Assembly: GCA_020073375.1 (NCBI GenBank)
Contig: JAIQFG010000008.1
Span: forward strand, 1-64,000
Reading direction: 5' to 3'
DNA: 64,000 nt
Source: Terriglobia bacterium
Lineage (GTDB): Bacteria; Acidobacteriota; Terriglobia; Acidiferrales; UBA7541
In this document: positions 59,238 to 64,000 of the stretch, piece after piece
Layout: each line of letters begins with the position of its first letter
Position numbering within the stretch: the stretch's first letter is position 1
Notes under the pieces: model-generated
Databases searched by the model: none
What the model was told of the DNA's origin: nothing
Seen by the model: only the letters and a program-made list of their open reading frames with translations
Program-made: the position numbers and the translations under genes

Positions 59238-60533
59238 ATGGCTGTTTCGTCATCGCCGTCGCGCTCGGACATGAACGCTCTGAAGGTGAGCATTCACCGG
59301 AGCCTCATCTCGAAGTTAAACCTGGACCGCTTGCAGCAGATGGACCGCGAGATTGTGCGCCGCGACCTGACGCGCACGATCGAGTCGCTGGTGGTCGGCG
59401 AAACCACGCCCATGTCGCTGACCGAACGCGAGCGCCTGACGCAGGAGCTGCTGGACGAGGTGTTTGGGCTGGGCCCGCTGGAGCCGCTGCTGAAAGACCA
59501 CAGCGTTTCGGACATTCTGGTGAATTCCTGGAAGGACGTGTTCGTCGAACGGCACGGCATGCTGGAGCGCACGGAGGTGCAGTTCCGGGACGAATCGCAC
59601 TTGCGGCTGATCATCGACCGCATCGTCAGCGCCGTCGGCCGCCGAGTGGACGAATCCTCTCCCATGGTGGACGCGCGCCTGGCCGACGGCTCGCGCGTCA
59701 ACGCCATCATCGCTCCGCTGACCCTGGACGGCTCCTGCCTTTCGATCCGGCGGTTCGGCCGCGACCGCCTGACGGCGGACGATCTGATTCGCTACAACTC
59801 GCTGACGCCGGCCATGCTGCAATTGCTGGAAGGCTGCGTGCGGGCCCGGCTGAACATCTTGATCTCGGGCGGCACGGGTTCCGGCAAGACGACCATGCTC
59901 AACGTGCTTTCGGGATTTATTTCCGACAAGGAACGAATCATTACCATCGAAGACGCGGCCGAATTGCAGCTGCGGCAGCGTCACGTGGTGCGCCTGGAAA
60001 CGCGGCCGCCCAACATTGAAGGGCAGGGCGCCGTGCGGCAGCGGCAACTGGTGATCAACTCCCTGCGTATGCGTCCGGACCGCATCGTGCTCGGCGAGGT
60101 CCGCGGCGAGGAAGCCATAGACATGCTGCAGGCCATGAATACCGGCCATGACGGTTCGCTCACCACGATTCACGCGAACACGGCGCGCGACGCCCTGGCC
60201 CGCCTCGAGACGATGGCTGCAATGTCCGGGCTGAGCCTGCCGGAGAAGGCCATCCGCCAGCAGGCGGCGTCGGCCATCAACATCATCGTGCAGATTTCCA
60301 GGCTCAGCGACGGAACGCGCAAGGTGATTTCCCTGTCGGAAATTACGGGCATGGAAGGCGACGTGGTCAGCATCCAGGATATTTTTGCGTTCAAGAAGAC
60401 GGGAGTTTCGGAGGACGGAAAAGTGCTGGGCGATTTCCTGCCATCCGGGATTCGACCGCGATGCGCCGAACAGCTGGCGGTGGCGGGTTTCCCGCTGCCC
60501 GCGACGATGTTCCGGCCCACGCCGAGAATTTGA
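59238..60533 (+). CDS. cpaF: Pilus assembly/retraction ATPase CpaF/TadA
   Basis: 431 aa. An N-terminal helical region (1-80) is followed by the GSPII_E ATPase: Walker A GGTGSGKT (211-218), [11 protein letters not shown] (Asp box), the [38 protein letters not shown] Walker B/His box and the C-terminal [16 protein letters not shown]. It is the bifunctional extension and retraction motor of Tad pili. GTAGGAG supports the start. The frame is complete. Confidence 0.96.
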   Translation: MAVSSSPSRSDMNALKVSIHRSLISKLNLDRLQQMDREIVRRDLTRTIESLVVGETTPMSLTERERLTQELLDEVFGLGPLEPLLKDHSVSDILVNSWKDVFVERHGMLERTEVQFRDESHLRLIIDRIVSAVGRRVDESSPMVDARLADGSRVNAIIAPLTLDGSCLSIRRFGRDRLTADDLIRYNSLTPAMLQLLEGCVRARLNILISGGTGSGKTTMLNVLSGFISDKERIITIEDAAELQLRQRHVVRLETRPPNIEGQGAVRQRQLVINSLRMRPDRIVLGEVRGEEAIDMLQAMNTGHDGSLTTIHANTARDALARLETMAAMSGLSLPEKAIRQQAASAINIIVQISRLSDGTRKVISLSEITGMEGDVVSIQDIFAFKKTGVSEDGKVLGDFLPSGIRPRCAEQLAVAGFPLPATMFRPTPRI

Positions 60534-60543
60534 GAATACGACT

Positions 60544-61509
60544 ATGGCCCTGCTGATATCCATCATCATTGTCGTCGCGGTCGTTGCGGCGGTTCTGGGA
60601 ATCCAGCTCACCGGGAGCTCGGACAAGCGCGAGCAGATCGTTCGCCGCCTCAGGGAATCGACGCCGGTCGCGAAGTCTCTGGAGGCTCACGCCAGCGCGG
60701 AATTGCTGCGGGATGAGGGCTTGAGCACACTGCCGTGGCTGGATCGCGCCCTTTCGAACTGGTCGAAGATTAGCTATGTGCGGGCGCTGCTTGCCCAGGC
60801 GGGGGTGAGCACCAAACCTGGGCAAATTATTTTGAGCACGGGCGTGTTTGGTCTGGGGACCTACCTGGTAGCGCATCTGCTGCTGGGGAACCCGGTGCTG
60901 CCGGTGCTTTACGGACTGATCGCGGGTTCGATTCCCATCGGGACCGTGTATTTCAAGCGCTACAAACGGCTCGGCGCGTTCGAGAAAAATTTTCCGGACG
61001 CCATCGATCTGCTGGCCCGCGCCGTGCGCGCCGGGCACGCGCTCAACAGCGGCATGGAAATCGTCGGGGAAGAGATGTCCGAGCCCATTGCCGGCGAGTT
61101 CCGAAAGACATTTGAAGAACAGCGGCTCGGGCTGATGTTCAAGGAAGCGCTGGTCAATCTATGCGAACGCGTTCCGACGCAGGACGTGCGGTTCTTCGCC
61201 ACCGCGCTGATTATTCAGGATGAAACCGGAGGCAACCTGGCCGAGATCCTGGGGAGCCTTTCGGCCACGATCCGCGACCGCTTCCGGATTCGCGGAGAAG
61301 TGCGGGCGCGGACGGCGCAAGGGCGGCTGACGGCCGGGCTGTTGATTTCGATTCCGCCGGCGATGCTGATCGCCTTGAACATCATCAACCCGGAATATAT
61401 CCGGCCGCTGTTCACGAACATGACCGGAATCCTGATGCTGGTCGGTGCGGGCACGCTGCAATTTCTTGGCGGGATCATCTTGTGGAAGATCGTGAACATA
61501 GATGTGTAA
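60544..61509 (+). CDS. tadB: Tad inner-membrane platform protein TadB
   Basis: 321 aa. A helix near the N-terminus (LLISIIIVVAVVAAVLGIQLTG) is followed by YVRALLAQAGVSTKPGQIIL. The T2SSF domain runs FEKNFPDAIDLLARAVRAGHALNSGMEIVGEEMSEPIAGEFRKTFEEQRLGLMFKEALVNLCERVPTQDVRFFATALIIQDETGGNLAEILGSL and is flanked by three helices. It pairs with TadC to form the platform turned by CpaF. The start is ATG 60544, ten bases after the cpaF stop; the longer frame only reads cpaF. Confidence 0.94.
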   Translation: MALLISIIIVVAVVAAVLGIQLTGSSDKREQIVRRLRESTPVAKSLEAHASAELLRDEGLSTLPWLDRALSNWSKISYVRALLAQAGVSTKPGQIILSTGVFGLGTYLVAHLLLGNPVLPVLYGLIAGSIPIGTVYFKRYKRLGAFEKNFPDAIDLLARAVRAGHALNSGMEIVGEEMSEPIAGEFRKTFEEQRLGLMFKEALVNLCERVPTQDVRFFATALIIQDETGGNLAEILGSLSATIRDRFRIRGEVRARTAQGRLTAGLLISIPPAMLIALNIINPEYIRPLFTNMTGILMLVGAGTLQFLGGIILWKIVNIDV

Positions 61510-61530
61510 GCGCGGTCCGGGGAAATTAAT

Positions 61531-62448
61531 ATGATCTGGACAAGTATCGGAGTGGTAATGCTGGCGGCGCTGGTGGTGGGGGTGACCTTTGTGTTCGTGG
61601 TCCTTCCGCCGACGGACGTGGCCCGTGAGCGTTTGACGCGGTTGTGGCTGGACGCAAAGTCGGCCGTGCCCAAAGTGTCTTTCCGCCAAGTCCAAAAAGA
61701 GCGCGCCGAGCGGGTGCTGCAGGAAGCCGGGAAGATCATGCCGACTACCAGCAAGGATACATCCCGCACCGGCTTCCTGATGATTCGCGCCGGCTATCGC
61801 AGGCCGGAATCGATCGTGGCGTTGCAAGGGGCGAAGATCGTTCTGCCCATACTCTTGCTGGCATTGGTCTATTTCACGGGGTTTTACCGGTTCAATCCGA
61901 TCATGATTTTGGCCATGGCCGTCATCCTCGGATACTTGCTGCCGGATTTCTGGCTGACGTCGCGGATTCGCAAACGGCAGCGCCAGATCACCAAAGGTTT
62001 TCCGGACGCGCTGGATTTGCTCACGGTGTGCGTGGAAGCGGGATTGGGGCTGGACCAGGGGCTGTATCGCGTGGGCCAGGACATTTACATCACCTGCCCC
62101 GAGTTGAGCGATGAAATGAAGCTCATGAACATGGAGGCGAGGTTGGGGAAAAGCCGCGCGGACGCCATGCGGGACATGGGCACGCGTACCGGGGTGGAGG
62201 ACATCCAGACGGCGGTGGCCATGCTGATTCAGACCGACCGGTTTGGCACGGACCTGGCCAAGGCCCTGCGCGTGCATTCCGACACCATGCGCATGAAGCG
62301 GCGCCAGCGGGCCGAGGAAATGGCCGCGAAGGCTTCGGTGAAGATGGTGCCAGCGCTGGTGTTCTTCATCTTTCCGGCGATGTTCGTGGTGATCCTGGGG
62401 CCGGCCATCATCGCCCTGATGGCGGTTTTGACTCCGAACATGAAGTAG
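61531..62448 (+). CDS. tadC: Tad inner-membrane platform protein TadC
   Basis: 305 aa. N-terminal helix IGVVMLAALVVGVTFVFVVLPP, then TadC-typical FRQVQKERAERVLQEAGKIMP, RAGYRRPESIVALQGAK and the T2SSF domain KGFPDALDLLTVCVEAGLGLDQGLYRVGQDI...MEARLGKSRADAMRDMGTRTGVEDIQTAVAMLIQTDRFGTDLAKALRVHSDTMR. C-terminal helices end at TPNMK. It completes the platform begun by tadB, 21 bases upstream. It is followed 37 bases later by a membrane mini-protein gene. Confidence 0.94.
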   Translation: MIWTSIGVVMLAALVVGVTFVFVVLPPTDVARERLTRLWLDAKSAVPKVSFRQVQKERAERVLQEAGKIMPTTSKDTSRTGFLMIRAGYRRPESIVALQGAKIVLPILLLALVYFTGFYRFNPIMILAMAVILGYLLPDFWLTSRIRKRQRQITKGFPDALDLLTVCVEAGLGLDQGLYRVGQDIYITCPELSDEMKLMNMEARLGKSRADAMRDMGTRTGVEDIQTAVAMLIQTDRFGTDLAKALRVHSDTMRMKRRQRAEEMAAKASVKMVPALVFFIFPAMFVVILGPAIIALMAVLTPNMK

Positions 62449-62485
62449 AAGCGGGGAAGTGAAACTTAAAACGAAGAGGTGAACA

Positions 62486-62584
62486 ATGGACGGCAATACA
62501 ATCATTCGAGTGATTTCGGGAATTCTTGCGGTCGTTGTGCTGGGAGTAATCATTTGGCGCCGGAAGCGGGAAGCGCTCCGGTAA
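62486..62584 (+). CDS. 32-aa single-pass membrane mini-protein
   Basis: ATG frame of 32 codons. MDGNTIIRV leads into a hydrophobic helix (ISGILAVVVLGVIIW) followed by a basic tail RRKREALR, giving a typical N-out topology. GAGGTGA lies five bases before the ATG, one of the best ribosome sites in the window. It sits in the tad operon between tadC and DUF192 on the same strand. No family is recognised. It could be a small Tad accessory subunit or a leaderless membrane regulator. It is below common gene-length thresholds. Confidence 0.7.
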   Translation: MDGNTIIRVISGILAVVVLGVIIWRRKREALR

Positions 62585-62628
62585 CGGGACAGGCACCATC
62601 ATCCGGCAGCGTAGATTGAGAGAGACTC

Positions 62629-63045
62629 GTGATAAATGACGATACACGTGTATGCGTTCTGAATAAGACGCGCGAGCGGTTCGTGGCCACCAACGTCGCG
62701 GTAGCCGACTCGTATTTCCGCAGGCTCGTCGGCCTGCTGGGAAAAACCAAGAAGTGGGCGCGCCCGGGCCAGGGACTGTGGATTATTCCCTCGCACGGGG
62801 TGCACACGCTGGGCATGCTGTTCCCGATCGACTTGATTTTCCTGGACCGGGAAAAGAATGTCGTGCACGTCGAAGAGCACGTGAAACCGTTCCGGATTTC
62901 GCGGGTCTCAATTCGCACTCATAGCGTGCTGGAACTTCCAGCACATACCGTGTACCGCACCGGAACGTGCGTCGGTGACCAGTTGGAATTCCTGAATGCG
63001 ACCAACGGCGATCACGCCGGAACGCAATCGGCGTCCGCTTCCTGA
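62629..63045 (+). CDS. DUF192-domain protein
   Basis: 138 aa. DUF192 pattern: VAVADSYFRRLVGLLGKTKKWARPGQGLWIIPSHGVHTLGMLFPIDLIFLDREKNVVHVEEHVKPFRIS and VLELPAHTVYRTGTCVGDQLEF. These are small beta proteins of unknown biochemical function that often occur at the end of Tad operons. The start is GTG 62629, 44 bases after the mini-protein, with GAGAGA upstream. No signal peptide is present in this copy. Confidence 0.88.
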   Translation: MINDDTRVCVLNKTRERFVATNVAVADSYFRRLVGLLGKTKKWARPGQGLWIIPSHGVHTLGMLFPIDLIFLDREKNVVHVEEHVKPFRISRVSIRTHSVLELPAHTVYRTGTCVGDQLEFLNATNGDHAGTQSASAS

Positions 63046-63096
63046 AATGGCGGCCTGGGCCCGCGTGCCGGAAGACGGGAGCAAGAGGCGCCATCC

Positions 63097-64000
63097 ATGA
63101 GCGGCAGTGTCACTCCCACGAGCTGGCCTGCCGGTGAGCGGGCGGTTGCGCATCCTGGAAACGGATTGGATTGCCGGGAACCGCTCGCGTCGCGGGCGGA
63201 AATTTTGCGGGAACGAAACTTCGCCGGCGCATTGCCTCAACTGAATTTGGCCGCGTGCTGGGCTTGCCTTGGCATTGTTCTGCTCTGCTTTCTTGGCGCG
63301 ATTCATCTGCTGCATCCCGACAGTCTTTTCGGATATTTCCACGACGACACGCTGTATTTCAGCTCCGCTCGCGCCCTTGCCACCGGGTACGGCTACATTA
63401 TCCCGAGTTTGCCGGGAACCCCGCCGCAGACGAAATACCCGATCCTGTATTCGTGGATATTGTCCCGGGTTTGGAAGATGTCTCCAGGTTTTCCCGGAAA
63501 TGTAATGCCGGCGATTTGGGTGACGTCTTTGTTCGGGTGCTGGTTTTTGGCGGCCGCGTTTCAGTTTCTGCGAAAAATGGAGGGCATCGGGAACTGGGCG
63601 GCGCTCGCCATGGTTGCCTTCATTGCGTTCGAGCCCACGTTTCTCACGTTCAACGCGGCGCTGCTCAGCGACGTTCCGTTCATGGCGCTGGCTTTGACGG
63701 CGATGGTGCTGGCCGATTCGGCATTCCAGCTCGAACGGCGCGTGTGGGCCGCGGCATTGGCGGGAATTTTTGCCGGGCTGTCGGCGGATGCGCGCACGCT
63801 TGGGCTCGCAACGGTGATTGGCATCGGGATGATCGCGGTTTACCGGCGGGAGTTTCGCAAGGGCCTGGTTGTGTGCCTTGCGGCGGCGCCGTTTGTTGCC
63901 GTCGCTCTCTGGCCGAGCCTGTCGAGCGCGCACGGCTTTGCCCAGGCCAGCTTGGCCGGCGGCGCCGATCCCGCATGGAATCAGACCTTGCTCTACTACA
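63097..64000 (+). CDS. GT-C (GT39/ArnT-like) glycosyltransferase, N-terminal part (runs off right edge)
   Basis: 301 residues of an open frame, truncated by the window. A cytoplasmic N-terminus of about 50 aa is followed by a helix (AACWACLGIVLLCFLGAIHLL) and the first periplasmic loop with FGYFHDDTLYFSSARALATGYGYIIP. D83-D84 are the usual catalytic acidic pair. TPPQTKYPILYSWIL and several more helices follow (ALLSDVPFMALALTAMVL is the conserved LLSD.P segment). GT39-like enzymes move sugars from polyprenyl phosphate to protein or lipid A. Placed directly after the tad operon, it may glycosylate pilins (inference). Confidence 0.88.
   Translation, partial: MSGSVTPTSWPAGERAVAHPGNGLDCREPLASRAEILRERNFAGALPQLNLAACWACLGIVLLCFLGAIHLLHPDSLFGYFHDDTLYFSSARALATGYGYIIPSLPGTPPQTKYPILYSWILSRVWKMSPGFPGNVMPAIWVTSLFGCWFLAAAFQFLRKMEGIGNWAALAMVAFIAFEPTFLTFNAALLSDVPFMALALTAMVLADSAFQLERRVWAAALAGIFAGLSADARTLGLATVIGIGMIAVYRREFRKGLVVCLAAAPFVAVALWPSLSSAHGFAQASLAGGADPAWNQTLLYY

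Overview
The window looks like chromosomal DNA of an Acidobacteriota member (Koribacter/Terriglobia-like, possibly a metagenome-assembled genome). This is inferred from GC-rich coding, an Oar-type TonB receptor with a carboxypeptidase-regulatory N-terminus, an SBBP/choice-of-anchor-D giant protein, a CCAEP-tail radical SAM protein, a GldA/GldF/GldG/DUF4340 ABC cluster and an acidobacterial-style Tad pilus locus. No rRNA, CRISPR array, phage or insertion sequence is visible. One tRNA-Arg(UCU) is present at 36850-36926.

Left part (1-31.5 kb): housekeeping and envelope genes in short transcription units. In order: a truncated TonB-dependent receptor, an exported amidohydrolase, a Bcp-like peroxiredoxin, aconitase, a small exported protein with a textbook terminator, a radical SAM + ATP-grasp pair, YggX, an oxidative pentose-phosphate operon (HAD phosphatase, gnd, zwf, pgl, glk), YceI, a flavoprotein reductase, PPK2, ferredoxin, a di-heme oxidoreductase, a MetE-C-like protein, a PilZ protein, an MBL-fold protein, the Gld-type ABC exporter cluster and a PF04185 phosphoesterase. 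Intergenic gaps here are full of GTAG/GGAG-headed palindromes (REP/BIME-like). Their stems differ in sequence but stay complementary. Two of them supply the TAG stop codon of the adjacent gene. I saw none right of about 30.2 kb.

Middle part (31.7-45.3 kb): a purine-type NCS2 permease translationally coupled to a Rieske oxygenase, an arylsulfotransferase-like lipoprotein, tRNA-Arg, a second PilZ protein, a small outer-membrane beta-barrel protein, a 1359-aa seven-bladed SBBP propeller protein, a 33-aa membrane mini-protein and an unusually long TonB-like protein.

Right part (45.9-64 kb): a Tad/Flp pilus locus. It runs from a sigma-54 enhancer-binding protein through an alpha/alpha-toroid (prenyltransferase-like) gene, DUF362, two TadE-like and one TadG-like pseudopilins and a GT-C-like membrane protein. 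Then come a Flp pilin with a seven-fold GFGGNN tail, two tandem near-identical Flp pilins, cpaA, cpaB, cpaC, cpaE, cpaF, tadB, tadC, a 32-aa membrane mini-protein, DUF192 and a truncated GT39 enzyme. tadD and cpaD are not seen.

The most interesting pattern is a set of sigma-54 (-24/-12) promoter look-alikes around the enhancer-binding protein. They lie upstream of the TonB-like gene, the 33-aa mini-protein, tadE, the GFGGNN pilin and the tandem pilins, with a weaker one upstream of the SBBP gene. Two of them (43211-43226 minus, 49293-49308 plus) agree at 15 of 16 positions. This suggests a local RpoN regulon linking pilins, pseudopilins, a TonB-like energy transducer and a previously unlisted mini-protein.
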